DNA of 41,977 nucleotides from Burkholderiales bacterium (GTDB lineage Bacteria > Pseudomonadota > Gammaproteobacteria > Burkholderiales > Burkholderiaceae_C), in assembly GCA_028868995.1 (NCBI GenBank), contig JAGWTH010000035.1, positions 1-41,977 of the forward strand, written 5' to 3'. The first letter of the stretch is position 1, and the number at the start of each line of letters is the position of its first letter. A model generated the notes under the pieces. That model searched no databases and was not told the origin of the DNA. It worked only from the letters and a program-made list of their open reading frames with translations. The translations under genes were made by a program, and so were the position numbers. Below are positions 27,921 to 38,047 of this stretch, piece by piece.

Positions 27921-29642
27921 ATGCCCGTCCAGCCCATTGCCGAGCAATCCTCGGCCGCCGTGATTGCCCGCTTCCTCAAGGCGCGCGGAGTGCGGCGGGT
28001 GTACGCCCTGTGCGGCGGCCACGTGATGCCGATCTGGATGCGACTGGACGCCGAGGGCATCCGCATCGTCGACGTGCGCGACGAGCGCGCCGCCGTCTAC
28101 ATGGCGCACGCCGACGCGCAGCTCACGGGTGGCTTCGGGGTCGCGCTCGTGACGGCCGGCCCCGGCGTGACCAACGCGATGACGGGGATCGCCAACGCCC
28201 ACGTCGCGCGCGTGCCTTTGCTGGTGCTTTCAGGCACGCCGCCGCGGCCGCAGGAGAACCGGGGCGCGCTGCAGGACATCGTGCACACCGACCTCGTCCG
28301 TTCCGTCACGCGCTACGCCCGCACCGTGCGCGAGCCGGCGCTGGTGCTGCAGGAGCTCGGTGAGGCGGTCGCGCGCGCCCTGGGCCAGGGCGGCGAGCCG
28401 GGTCCGGTGTACCTCGACTTCCCCGTGGACACCCTGCGCGCGGAAGTGCCGCGCGCGCTGCAGTTGCCGGAGCATTTCGCGCCCGAGGCGCCGCCGCGGA
28501 TCCCGCCGGACGCCGAGGCGGTGGGCGCGGCGGTCGACCTGCTGTGGTCGGCGAAGCGGCCCCTCTTCATCTCGGGACGGGGCGCGCAGGGCGCGGGCGG
28601 TGCGCTCGCGCGGCTGCTCGCGCGGCTGGGCGCGCCCTACCTCGACACCGGCGAAAGCCGGGGGCTGGTCCCCGAGGACCACCCGTCGGTCGTGGCCGCC
28701 ATGCGGGGGACGGTCATGCAGCAGGCCGACCTGGTCGTCACCGTGGGCCGCCGCCTCGATTTCCAGCTCGCGTACGGCTCGCCCGCGGTGTTCGGCCAGG
28801 CGAAATTCCTGCGCATCGCGGATGCGCCCTCGGAGCTGCGCGACAACCGCCGCGGCGCGGTGGAACTGTTCGCCACACCCGCCCTGGCGCTCGATGCGAT
28901 CCTCGCCGCGGCGGGCGACCGCCGGCCCGCCACCGACGCCGGCTGGACCGCCGCACTGCGCGCCAGGCACGTCGAGCGCTCCGACAAGCTTGCCGTGGCC
29001 ATGCGCAGCGCGCCCGACGGCGGCGACGGCCGCATGCATCCCAACAAGGCACTGGCGGCCCTGCGGGACGCGCTGCCGGAGGATGCGATCGTCGTCGCCG
29101 ACGGCGGCGATTTCCTGAGCTTCGCCCGGGTCGGCCTGCCCGCCGCCACCTATCTCGATCCCGGTCCGCTGGGCTGCATCGGCGTGGGCACGCCCTTCGG
29201 CATCGCCGCCGCGCTGGCATGCCCGGACCGGACGGTGGTCGTGGCCACCGGCGACGGGGCGTTCGGCTTCAATGCCATGGAGATCGACACGGCCGTGCGG
29301 CACCGCGTGCCCTTGCTGGTGATGGTGGCGAACAATGGCTCCTGGGCGATCGAGGTGCGCGACCAGCAGGAAACGCACGGCAAGGTGGTCGGCACGCGCC
29401 TGCAGTTCGCCGACCACGCGGCGATGGCGCGCGCCTTCGGCATGCATGCGGAACGCGTGGAAAAGGCCGAGGACCTGCCGGGGGCGATCCGCCGCGCGCT
29501 CGCGAACCGGCCCGCCCTGCTGGACGTGGTGGTCACGCCGGAAGCCGCATCCTCCGATGCCCGGTCCGGCCTGGCCTGGGTGCCGGACCTGCAGCCGCTG
29601 GCGGCCTGGGACGAGGCCGAACGCCAGTGGCGCAACGGGTAG
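27921..29642 (+). CDS. Thiamine diphosphate-dependent enzyme (acetolactate synthase / 2-hydroxyacyl-CoA lyase type)
   Basis: This 573-residue enzyme has the three-domain ThDP fold. The PYR domain has the cofactor-activating Glu55 in DVRDERAAVYMA and GVALVTAGPGVTN. The middle domain is RPLFISGRGAQGAG. The PP domain has the GDGAFGFNAMEIDTAV to VANNGSW cofactor motif. The GDGAFGFNAMEI segment looks closer to oxalyl-CoA decarboxylase or 2-hydroxyacyl-CoA lyase than to IlvB. With the divergent acyl-CoA synthetase, a role in cleaving or decarboxylating a CoA thioester is a reasonable inference. CAGGAGA precedes the ATG. No regulatory ilvN-type subunit is nearby. Confidence 0.85.
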   Translation: MPVQPIAEQSSAAVIARFLKARGVRRVYALCGGHVMPIWMRLDAEGIRIVDVRDERAAVYMAHADAQLTGGFGVALVTAGPGVTNAMTGIANAHVARVPLLVLSGTPPRPQENRGALQDIVHTDLVRSVTRYARTVREPALVLQELGEAVARALGQGGEPGPVYLDFPVDTLRAEVPRALQLPEHFAPEAPPRIPPDAEAVGAAVDLLWSAKRPLFISGRGAQGAGGALARLLARLGAPYLDTGESRGLVPEDHPSVVAAMRGTVMQQADLVVTVGRRLDFQLAYGSPAVFGQAKFLRIADAPSELRDNRRGAVELFATPALALDAILAAAGDRRPATDAGWTAALRARHVERSDKLAVAMRSAPDGGDGRMHPNKALAALRDALPEDAIVVADGGDFLSFARVGLPAATYLDPGPLGCIGVGTPFGIAAALACPDRTVVVATGDGAFGFNAMEIDTAVRHRVPLLVMVANNGSWAIEVRDQQETHGKVVGTRLQFADHAAMARAFGMHAERVEKAEDLPGAIRRALANRPALLDVVVTPEAASSDARSGLAWVPDLQPLAAWDEAERQWRNG

Positions 29643-29651
29643 GATCCCGCC

Positions 29652-30320
29652 ATGAAGGTCCTCGCCGCGCAACCCAAGCTGGTCGAACTGGTGCAGGACG
29701 CGATCCTCGCCGAGATCGCCTCCGGCAAGCTCAGCCCGGGCGCCCGCATCATCCAGGAGCAGATCGCGCAGGAGCTCGGCGTGTCGCGCCAGCCGGTGCA
29801 GCAGGCCCTGCTCGTGTTGCGCAACCTCGGCGTCCTCAGTGAAGCACCGGGCCGCGGCCTGCAGGTGGCGCCGCTGGACCTCGACCACGTGCGCGACATG
29901 TACGACATGCGGGCCGTGATCGAGGGCCTCGCCTTCCGCAAGGCAGCCGAACGCAACGCCGGGCGCGCCGCGGAAGAGGGCCCGGCCTACGTCGCCGCCG
30001 GCCGCCAGGCCGTGGCCGCTGGCGACATGCGCGGCATGATCGATGCGGACATGGCCTTTCACGCCTTCATCTACGAGCTGTCGGGCAACCCGCTGGTCGC
30101 GCCGGCCATGGAGACCCACTGGACCAACACGCAGCGCGTGATGGGAGAAGTGCTGATGCGCGACGAGCGCCCGCGCGACATCTGGCAGCAGCACGACGCA
30201 CTGCTCCAGGCGGTGATGGCGGGGGACGGCCGCAAGGCGGAGCGGCTCGCGCGCCAGCACATCGAGCAGGCCGCCGACTTCATGATCCAGCGGCTGCAAC
30301 GCGAGCGCGCCGCGACCTGA
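29652..30320 (+). CDS. GntR-family regulator, FCD (FadR C-terminal domain) type
   Basis: This 222-residue repressor-type protein has an N-terminal winged helix (IASGKLSPGARIIQEQIAQE, LGVSRQPVQQALLVLRNLGV) and a helical FCD ligand domain. The metal-site residues are in DADMAFHAFIYELSGNP, WQQHDALLQAV and RQHIEQA. It starts 9 bases after the ThDP gene, so it likely controls that gene and the divergent acyl-CoA synthetase through the 18-bp palindrome. Its 3' end overlaps the convergent LysR gene by 41 bases. Confidence 0.9.
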   Translation: MKVLAAQPKLVELVQDAILAEIASGKLSPGARIIQEQIAQELGVSRQPVQQALLVLRNLGVLSEAPGRGLQVAPLDLDHVRDMYDMRAVIEGLAFRKAAERNAGRAAEEGPAYVAAGRQAVAAGDMRGMIDADMAFHAFIYELSGNPLVAPAMETHWTNTQRVMGEVLMRDERPRDIWQQHDALLQAVMAGDGRKAERLARQHIEQAADFMIQRLQRERAAT

Positions 30321-31218
30321 AGGGCGGCGGGTCCCGCGCGAGCTGGCCCCGCAGCCAGTCGCGGAAGGCCAGCAGCGCCGGATGGTCGCGGTCGGATCGG
30401 CGCCAGCACAGGAAATGCGTCTGGCGTTCAATGCGCCGGAAGCCCGGGCCGTCCAGGACCACCAGCTCGCCCCGGGCCAGCTCGGGCTCGGCGAAGCGCA
30501 CCGACTCCAGCGCGACACCCACCGCATCCACGGCGGCGGCGACGGCCAGCGCGCCGCGATCGAAGGACGGACGCGCCGCGTCCGGCAGCCGCAGGCCGTT
30601 CAACCGGCACCAGTCGGCCCAGTGCACGGGATTGAGTTCGGACTCGATCAGGGGCAGGCGGATCACGTCGCCCGGTTCGACGGCTCCCTTCGGCGCGATG
30701 CGCGGCGCGCACATGGGCACGGTGAGTTCGTTGCCGAGGCTCTCGACCTCCACGGCCGCGCGCTCGGGGGGCTGGCCGTAGGTGATCGCGACCTGGATGC
30801 CGGTGCTCTGGCGCAGGTCGGGCGGCTCCGCGCTCGAGGTCATGCGCAGCGTGATGGCCGGATGCGCCTGCATGAACAGCGGGATGCGCGGGCTGAGCCA
30901 TTTCGAGGCGAAGCTCGGCGCGCAGTGCACCGCCAGTTCGCGCCGCTGCGCCGGCGGCCGCAGCACGGCGCAGGTCTCGTGGATCAGGTCGAATGCCTGG
31001 GTCAGGTCACGCTGCAGGCGCGCGCCCTCCGTCGTGAGCGTCACGAGGCGCGGCGTGCGCACGAACAGCGGCCGCTCGAACCACTTCTCCAGCACGCGGA
31101 CCTGGTGGCTGATGGCCGAGGGGGTGAGGCTCAGTTCGGTCGCGGCCTGAGCGAAGCTGCCCAGGCGTGCCGCGGCCTCGAAGGCACGCAGGGCCGGCAG
31201 GGGAGGCAGGCGACGCAT
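30280..31218 (-). CDS. LysR-family regulator (GcvA-like)
   Basis: This 312-residue protein has a typical N-terminal helix-turn-helix (LPALRAFEAAARLGSFAQAA, SAISHQVRVLE) and a two-lobed effector domain. The ATG at 31218 gives the standard MRRLPPLPALRAFEAAAR opening of GcvA-type regulators; a frame to 31242 would run into the operator region. It faces the class II aldolase gene across about 105 bases, the classic LysR arrangement, so that gene is its likely target. Confidence 0.92.
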   Translation of the reverse strand: MRRLPPLPALRAFEAAARLGSFAQAATELSLTPSAISHQVRVLEKWFERPLFVRTPRLVTLTTEGARLQRDLTQAFDLIHETCAVLRPPAQRRELAVHCAPSFASKWLSPRIPLFMQAHPAITLRMTSSAEPPDLRQSTGIQVAITYGQPPERAAVEVESLGNELTVPMCAPRIAPKGAVEPGDVIRLPLIESELNPVHWADWCRLNGLRLPDAARPSFDRGALAVAAAVDAVGVALESVRFAEPELARGELVVLDGPGFRRIERQTHFLCWRRSDRDHPALLAFRDWLRGQLARDPPPFRSRRARVAAAGS

Positions 31219-31232
31219 GCGGCGAATATACG

Positions 31233-31259
31233 TGAATGCCATTCATCCATCGATGAATG
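31233..31259. promoter_or_regulatory. Triple TGAATG operator cluster between the LysR gene and the aldolase gene
   Basis: Three TGAATG half-sites alternate in direction: plus at 31233-31238, minus at 31240-31245, plus at 31254-31259. The last two form the inverted repeat CATTCAT-N6-ATGAATG. It lies just upstream of the LysR start, where such regulators usually bind for autoregulation and divergent activation. Confidence 0.6.
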
Positions 31260-31323
31260 CTCCTCGTTTGTCGGCGCGGCCGCCATCACCAATCATTGCG
31301 CCACGTCAAACCGAGGAGACCCC

Positions 31324-32136
31324 ATGCTCGACCGCACCCGCCGCGAATCCGTCTACCAGCCCACCCAGCTCGGCCTGAAGTTCCCGGAGATCCCGCAGTT
31401 CAAGTCCCATGCCGAGACCCGCCAGCACCGCAAGGAGCGCCTGGTCGCGGCCTGCCGCGCCTTCGCCCTGCAGGGTTTCGACTACGGCTTCGCCGGCCAC
31501 CTGACGGTGCGCGACCCGGAGCATCCGCAGCTGTACTGGACCAACCCGATGTGCGTGCACTTCTCGCAGGTGAAGGTGTCCAACCTGATCCTGGTGGACC
31601 ACGACGGCCAGGTGCGCGAGGGCGACTACGCCGTCAACCGCGCCGGCTTCGTGCTGCACGCCGCCGTCCACGAGGCGCATCCCGACATCGTCGCGATGTG
31701 CCACGCGCACACCGTCTACGGCACGGCATTCGCCGCGCTGGGCCGGAAGCTGGACCCCATCACGCAGGACGCCGCGGCCTTCTACGAGGACCACGTGGTG
31801 ATCGGCGACGAAGCCGGCCAGGTAGCCGTCGAGGTCCAGGGCGGCAACCGGGTCGCCAACGCGTTCAAGGGCGTCAAGGCGGCGATCCACCAGAACCACG
31901 GCCTGCTCACCGCCAGCCGCCACAGCATCGATTCCGCGGCCTTCTGGTTCATCGCGCTGGAGCGCTGCTGCCAGCAGCAGCTGATGATCGACGCCACCGG
32001 CATCCCGCCCAAGCTGGTGCCGCCGGAGCGTTCGCGCTACAGCCGCGAGCACGTGGGCAGCGACTACATCGGCTGGCTGCACTTCCAGACGATCTACGAC
32101 CAGCTGGCGCAGACCCAGCCCGACATGTTCCGTTGA
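31324..32136 (+). CDS. Class II aldolase/adducin family protein
   Basis: This 270-residue zinc-dependent enzyme has the metal His pair in MCHAHTVYGTAF and the third His in IHQNHGLLTAS, with FDYGFAGHLTVRDPE near the start. Family members cleave or epimerise sugar phosphates or act on other hydroxy-ketones; others are non-catalytic adducin-like proteins. GAGGAGA precedes the ATG at 31324. It stands alone opposite the LysR gene, and the substrate cannot be inferred. Confidence 0.88.
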   Translation: MLDRTRRESVYQPTQLGLKFPEIPQFKSHAETRQHRKERLVAACRAFALQGFDYGFAGHLTVRDPEHPQLYWTNPMCVHFSQVKVSNLILVDHDGQVREGDYAVNRAGFVLHAAVHEAHPDIVAMCHAHTVYGTAFAALGRKLDPITQDAAAFYEDHVVIGDEAGQVAVEVQGGNRVANAFKGVKAAIHQNHGLLTASRHSIDSAAFWFIALERCCQQQLMIDATGIPPKLVPPERSRYSREHVGSDYIGWLHFQTIYDQLAQTQPDMFR

Positions 32137-32272
32137 GCGGGGCCCGCCTGGGGAAAACACCGAGGCCGGGCCAAGGACTGGTCTCCATACAAACCCTAGG
32201 AGCCCGAACGGCGCCACCGTGACGGATGCCACGCCATGCAAAATGGAACTATCTGGTAGTGCCCCAAGCCGC

Positions 32273-32301
32273 TTGGCGCTGTCCAGGGCCCCGCCTACCT
32301 T
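32273..32301 (+). promoter_or_regulatory. Promoter of the AraC-family gene
   Basis: TTGGCG (32273-32278) and TACCTT (32296-32301) are 17 bases apart. The box ends 9 bases before the ATG at 32311, so the predicted leader is only a few bases and no ribosome binding site is present. The remainder of the 174-base gap (32137-32310) shows no other feature. Confidence 0.5.
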
Positions 32302-32310
32302 GGACCCCGC

Positions 32311-33288
32311 ATGACGAACTGGAGCCGCATCACCACCGACGACACCGGCCCGCCCGGGGAACGCATGGCCTTGTGGGCCGACTCCCTGTGGAACCTGCTG
32401 GGCCGCCTGCGTTCGAACACGGTCGCCGACCCGTCGTTCCGCGGCAGCCTGGTGCACGGTGACGTCGGCAGCCTGAGGATGTGCTGGCTGTCCGCCAGCC
32501 GGCACCAGGTGGAGCGCACCCCCGACCTGATCCGCCAGGACGACCGCGGCTTCCTCAAGGTGCTGGTGCAGATCGAGGGCCAGGCCTGGCTCGAGCAGTT
32601 CGGGCGCCGCACGCTGCTGTCGGCCGGCGACTGGAGCATCTACGACACGGCCCGACCCTACACCGTGGCCAACACCACCGAGGTGGAGCAGCTGCTGCTG
32701 CTCGTGCCGCGCGAGAAGATCCAGAGCCGCCAGTTCGTGCTCGAGGACGCCCTGGCCCGTCCCTACTCGGCGCGCACCGGCGTCGGCCGTCTGGCCTGCA
32801 ACCTGATGCGCTCCGCCTTCGACGAGATCCCGGCCTGCGGCCCCGAGGTGTCCGAGGGCGTCGCCGACTCCATCACGCAGTTGCTGCGCAACGCGATGCT
32901 GGCGCAGTGCGGCCGCCCGAACGAAGTCTCGGCGCGGGCCCACCTGCGCGACCAGATCCAGGCCTACATCGAGGCCCACCTGGGCGACCCCGACCTGTCG
33001 ATCGACCGTCTCGCCGCCGCCTTCCACTGCAGCAAGCGCAACCTGCACAAGGCCTTCAGCGGCGAGGGCAGCACCATTTCCAGCGACATCCTGCGGCAGC
33101 GGCTGGAACGCTGCCGGCGCGACCTCGCCGACCCCCGGCGCGCCGACCAGTCCATCACCGACGTGGCCTTCTCCTGGGGCTTCAACAGCGCCACCCATTT
33201 CAGCCGGGCCTCCAAGGAGGCCTACCAGCTCTCGCCGCAGGCCTACCGCCAGTCCTTGCGGGGCGCGCGCGCGGCTACGCAGCCCTAG
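32311..33288 (+). CDS. AraC-family transcriptional regulator
   Basis: This 325-residue protein has an N-terminal AraC-binding-like (cupin-type) domain (VLVQIEGQAWLEQFGRRTLL, then GDWSIYDTARPYTV). The C-terminal double helix-turn-helix begins about residue 225 (DLSIDRLAAAFHCSKRNLHK, then ITDVAFSWGFNSATHFSRA). It lies 95 bases before the ABC transporter operon on the same strand and probably controls it. Aromatic or amine compounds are common effectors of this subtype, but the effector here is unknown. Confidence 0.92.
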   Translation: MTNWSRITTDDTGPPGERMALWADSLWNLLGRLRSNTVADPSFRGSLVHGDVGSLRMCWLSASRHQVERTPDLIRQDDRGFLKVLVQIEGQAWLEQFGRRTLLSAGDWSIYDTARPYTVANTTEVEQLLLLVPREKIQSRQFVLEDALARPYSARTGVGRLACNLMRSAFDEIPACGPEVSEGVADSITQLLRNAMLAQCGRPNEVSARAHLRDQIQAYIEAHLGDPDLSIDRLAAAFHCSKRNLHKAFSGEGSTISSDILRQRLERCRRDLADPRRADQSITDVAFSWGFNSATHFSRASKEAYQLSPQAYRQSLRGARAATQP

Positions 33289-33383
33289 TGTTCGCTCGCG
33301 GACAAGGCCCGGTTCCCTCCCGGGCAAGCGCGGCGAGCGCGCCTTCACTACGCTTGCCGTCTCATCCATAAGAGGAGACTTGA

Positions 33384-34655
33384 ATGCGGGCTTTCACGAC
33401 TCGAATCCTGCGCGTGGTCCTGGCGGCGCTGTGCCTGACCTTCGCGTTCTCCGGCGCGGCCTTCGCGCAGGACAAGCTGTGCGGACCGGGCACCGGCAAG
33501 CCCGCCACGGGCCAGCCGATCCTGGTCGGCTCCGTGGTCGGCAAGACCGGCCCCGACGACTTCAGCGCCGGCGCGCTGGCCGCCAAGGCCTACTTCGACT
33601 GCGTCAACGCCAACGGCGGCATCCACGGCCGGCCGATCCAGTTCCTGATCGAGGACGACCAGTGGAAGCCCGAGGTGGCCGGCCAGGTCGCCTCCAAGCT
33701 GGTCAAGGACCGCGGCGTCGTCGCCCTGGTGGGCAACGGCAGCTTCGTCGAGATGACCGTGAACGCCAAGCTGTACGAGCAGGAGAACGTGGCGGTGGTC
33801 GCCTCCGCCTGCGCCGTGCGCGAGTGCTTCGAGGCGAAGAACATCGCCTCGACCAACCAGGGCCCGGTGCCGAGCAACATCGCCGCGGTGCAATACGCGG
33901 TGGAGAAGCTCGGTGCCAAGAAGGTCGCCTGCATCGGCCTGAACATCCCCAGCAACGGCGTGTGGTCCTGCGACCTCACCAACGCCTGGCTGAAGGACCG
34001 CGGCCTGAGCGGCGTCTCCGTGCTGATGGACCCGGGCGCGCCGGATGCCAACTCCGCCGTGCTGGAGGCCGTCGCCTCCGGCGCCGACACCATCCTCATG
34101 AGCCTGCCCTCCGGCCTGGCCCAGGCCTTCCTGAAGGCCGCCCAGGAGCAGAACCTGCGCGACAAGTACAAGTGGGTCGCCCCGACCCCGCTGTACAAGC
34201 AGGGCATCCCCGAGGCCATCGGCGCCTACTGGGGCGGCAAGATCTACGTGGCCATCGAGCTGACCCCCTGGGACGGCGGCGGCCCGGACGCCAAGCGCTG
34301 GCTGGCCGTGATGGACAAGTACGGCAAGAAGACCGACCCGCGCGACACCTTCAGCCAGGCCGGCTTCGTCTCGGCGAACATCTTCGTCGACACGCTGCAG
34401 AAGATGGACCCGAAGTCGATCAACCGCGCCAACGTGACCAAGGCGCTGAAGGCGGTCAAGAACTTCCGCACCGACCTGCTGTGCGGGCCCTGGTACTTCG
34501 GCAACGCCGACTTCCACCAGCCCAACCACGCCTCGCAGATCGTGGTGATCGACAAGGACGGCTTCAAGACCAAGCAGGGCTGCTTCGACCCCTCGGGCAA
34601 GTACTTCGACAAGATCCGCGCCATGGAGAAGGCGCAGCATCTGACCGGCAATTGA
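33384..34655 (+). CDS. Branched-chain amino acid type ABC transporter substrate-binding protein
   Basis: This 423-residue periplasmic protein (Peripla_BP_6 type) has a signal peptide cleaved at AFA-QD (about residue 28). The LivK-like fold opens ILVGSVVGKTGPDDFSAGAL and YFDCVNANGGIHGRPIQFLI. The mature part contains eight cysteines, unusually many, suggesting disulfides. AGAGGAGA precedes the ATG. It is the first gene of the transporter operon. Proteins of this group carry branched-chain amino acids, amides, urea or aromatic acids, and the ligand cannot be read here. Confidence 0.92.
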   Translation: MRAFTTRILRVVLAALCLTFAFSGAAFAQDKLCGPGTGKPATGQPILVGSVVGKTGPDDFSAGALAAKAYFDCVNANGGIHGRPIQFLIEDDQWKPEVAGQVASKLVKDRGVVALVGNGSFVEMTVNAKLYEQENVAVVASACAVRECFEAKNIASTNQGPVPSNIAAVQYAVEKLGAKKVACIGLNIPSNGVWSCDLTNAWLKDRGLSGVSVLMDPGAPDANSAVLEAVASGADTILMSLPSGLAQAFLKAAQEQNLRDKYKWVAPTPLYKQGIPEAIGAYWGGKIYVAIELTPWDGGGPDAKRWLAVMDKYGKKTDPRDTFSQAGFVSANIFVDTLQKMDPKSINRANVTKALKAVKNFRTDLLCGPWYFGNADFHQPNHASQIVVIDKDGFKTKQGCFDPSGKYFDKIRAMEKAQHLTGN

Positions 34656-34674
34656 GACCTGGGAATCGCAGAAG

Positions 34675-35541
34675 GTGTACGGTGTCTTCCTTGTCGCGGG
34701 ACTGGCGCTGGGGGCGATCTACGCGCTCTCCGGCGTCGGGCTGGTGGTCCTGCATCGCTCCACGGGCGTCCTGAACTTCGCCTACGGCGCCGTCGGCGCC
34801 CTGGGCGCGATGCTGGCCTGGCAACTGGAACAGTGGAAGGTCCCGGAACCCGTCGCGTGGGCGGCCGCCCTCGCGACGGCCACCCTGCTGTCGCTGGCCT
34901 ACGGGCGCCTGGTGGCGCCCTTCCTCTCCTACCGGGAACCGGTGGTCAAGGCGGTGGCCACGCTCGGCTTCGCGCTGATGATCCTGGGCACCGCCAACTA
35001 TTTCTGGGTGGAGGCGCCGCGGCGCCTGAACCTGTTCACCGACAGCATGGGCTTCGAGCTGCTCGACGTGCGCATCACCGGCACGCGTGCCGTGGTGTTC
35101 CTCGCCGCGCTGGGGTCCACCGTCGGCATCGCCGTCTTCCTCAAGCGCACCCGCATCGGCCTGCTGATGCGCGCCCTGGCCAACAAGCGCGACCTGTCGG
35201 CGGTGCTGGGCGTGCCCGTGCAGCGCGTCGAGACCTATGCCTGGCTGATCAGCGGGCTGCTGGCCGGCTTCACCGGCCTGATGTTCGGCGCGCTGGTGCG
35301 TCCGAACCCGGGCGCGCTCACCTTCCTGGTGATCCCGGCCATCGCCGCCGCCGTGGTGGGCCGGCTGGAATCGCTGCCCATGACGCTCGCCGGCGGCCTC
35401 GTCATCGGCGTCGTCGAATCGATGGCGACCCTGGTGCGGCCGATCGCGCCTTTCCGCACCGCCGCGCCCTTCGTGGTGGCGGCCGTGCTGCTGCTGTGGA
35501 TGCAACGCCACCGGCGACTGACCTTCTCGGGCCATGACTGA
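34675..35541 (+). CDS. Branched-chain amino acid type ABC permease, LivH-like
   Basis: This 288-residue inner-membrane permease has about eight helices. It opens YGVFLVAGLALGAIYALSGV, and GVLNFAYGAVGALGAM is the family motif after the first helix. The EAA-like cytoplasmic loop is RTRIGLLMRALANKRDLSAV. The GTG start at 34675 has GCAGAAG just upstream. Its 3' end overlaps the LivM-like gene by 8 bases. Confidence 0.93.
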   Translation: MYGVFLVAGLALGAIYALSGVGLVVLHRSTGVLNFAYGAVGALGAMLAWQLEQWKVPEPVAWAAALATATLLSLAYGRLVAPFLSYREPVVKAVATLGFALMILGTANYFWVEAPRRLNLFTDSMGFELLDVRITGTRAVVFLAALGSTVGIAVFLKRTRIGLLMRALANKRDLSAVLGVPVQRVETYAWLISGLLAGFTGLMFGALVRPNPGALTFLVIPAIAAAVVGRLESLPMTLAGGLVIGVVESMATLVRPIAPFRTAAPFVVAAVLLLWMQRHRRLTFSGHD

Positions 35542-36570
35542 ACGACCCCTCGCTGCAGCGGCGCCGCAGGCGCCGCCGGGGCAGCCTTCCCTGTTCCCGA
35601 CCTTCCGGGCGCACCGGGGCGCGATCGCGCTGCTGGCCGCGGTGGCCGCGGCGATCTGGCTGCTGCCCGCGCTGCTCGACGCGCTGTACCTGCGGGTGAT
35701 GATCTCCTCGGTCATCTTCACCATCGCGGCGGCCGGCACGGCGGTGCTCTATGCGCGCCTGGGCCTCGTCTCGCTGGCGCAGGTCGCGCTGGTCGGCGTC
35801 GGCGGCTGGGTGACCCTGCGCATGTGGCACGCCACGGGCCTGCCCTTCGAGGTCGACATGCTCGTCGCCGCCGTGGTGTCGGCCGTGATCGGCATGCTGG
35901 TCGGCCTGCCGGCGCTGCGCATGCGCGGGCTGTTCCTCGCGCTCATCACGCTGATGGCCGCGGCCGGCTTCCAGATCCTCGTCACCGGCACCCAGTTCCC
36001 CAACGGCGGCACCGGCTTCCTGGGGGTGGCGGTGACCAGCATCTTCATGGCCCGCCCGACACTGGGCCAGACCGACGAGGCGATGCTGCGCTACGTCTGC
36101 GTCATCGCGGTGCTGTGCTTCCTGCTGGTCGAGGCGAACCGCCGCAGCCGCGCAGGCCGGGCCTGGGCGCTGATCCGCAAGAGCGAATCCTGCGCGATGG
36201 CCGCCGGCGTCCACGTGGCCTTCTACAAGCTCTGGGCCTTCGCGCTGGCCGGCTTCCTGGCGGGCATCGCCGGCGGGCTGCTGGCCGGCACCATCGGCGT
36301 GCTCGACGCCACCACCTTCCCGGCGAGCGAATCCGTGCTGCTGTTCGCCCTCACCGTGGTCGGCGGCGCCTACAGCTGGATGGGCCAGGTGCTCACCGGC
36401 CTGCTGTTCCGCGCCGCGCCCGCCCTGCTCAACGACATCGGGGTCAACGGCAACCTGTCGTACGTGATCTTCGGCGCCGGCCTGCTGCATGCGCTGATCA
36501 CGGCGCCCACCGGCATCGCCGGCCAGATCCTGGGCGCCCTGGGCAGGTTCGCCCGCGGCCGGAGCTCCTC

Positions 36571-36574
<4 letters not shown>
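35534..36574 (+). CDS. Branched-chain amino acid type ABC permease, LivM-like
   Basis: This 346-residue inner-membrane protein pairs with the LivH-like permease. Family features are ARLGLVSLAQVALVGVGGWV, GLPALRMRGLFLALITLMAA and the cytoplasmic loop SRAGRAWALIRKSESCAMAA. A polar head of about 35 residues precedes the first helix. It overlaps the gene before by 8 bases and the ATPase after by 4 (ATGA). Confidence 0.93.
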
Positions 36575-37286
<712 letters not shown>

Positions 37287-37290
<4 letters not shown>

Positions 37291-38021
37291 GCGCCGTGCT
37301 GGAGATCTCGGGCCTGAACGTGCAGCGGGGCGCCAAGCGCGTGCTCACGGACCTGTCCATGCGCCTGCCGGCCGGCCGCACCGTGGCCCTGCTGGGCCCC
37401 AACGGCGCCGGCAAGAGCAGCCTGGTGCTGGCGCTCGCCGGCGTGCTGCCGGTGGCCTCGGGGCGGATCATGCTCGACGGCCAGGACCTGGCCAACCGCC
37501 CCTGCGAGGCGGTGCGCCGCGCGGGCGTGGCGGCCGTCCTCGAAGGCCACCAGGTGCTCACCGGGATGAACGTCGAGGAGAACCTGCGCGTGGCCGGCTT
37601 CGCCCTGCCCCCGGCCGAACTGCAGGCGCAGCTGGAGGAGGCCTACGGCATCTTCCCGGAGCTGCGCGAGCTGCGCGGCCGGCTGGCCGGCACGCTCTCC
37701 GGCGGCCAGCAGCAGATGGTCGCGGTGGCCCAGGCCCTGATGGCGCGGCCACGCTTCATCCTGGCCGACGAACTGTCGCTGGGCCTGGCGCCGGTCATCG
37801 TGCGCCGCCTCACCGACGTGCTCAAGGCCCTGGCGGACAAGGGCTGCGGCATCCTGCTGATCGAGCAGTTCACCCACGTGGCGCTGCGGCTGGCCGACCA
37901 CGTGTACGTCATGAACCGCGGCCGCGTGCACTTCGAGGGCTCGCCGGCCGAGGTGCAGGCGAACCCGCAGGTGCTGCACGAAGCCTACCTCGCGGGCGAC
38001 TTCCAGCTCGGTCGCGCCTGA
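37287..38021 (+). CDS. Branched-chain amino acid type ABC ATPase, LivF-like
   Basis: This 244-residue partner ATPase of the Liv-type transporter has Walker A GPNGAGKSS, a standard signature LSGGQQQMVAVAQAL, Walker B RFILADELSLGLAP and the H-loop in LLIEQFTHVAL. In Walker B the position before Glu is Ala-Asp (ADE), normal for LivF. Its ATG overlaps the LivG-like stop. Confidence 0.94.
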
Positions 38022-38047
38022 CGCACAACAAGATGGAGAGGACGTCC

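Noticed and set aside
28230..30527. A 765-codon open frame antisense to the ThDP and GntR genes
   Set aside because: It spans two unrelated real genes and an intergenic junction and has shadow composition.
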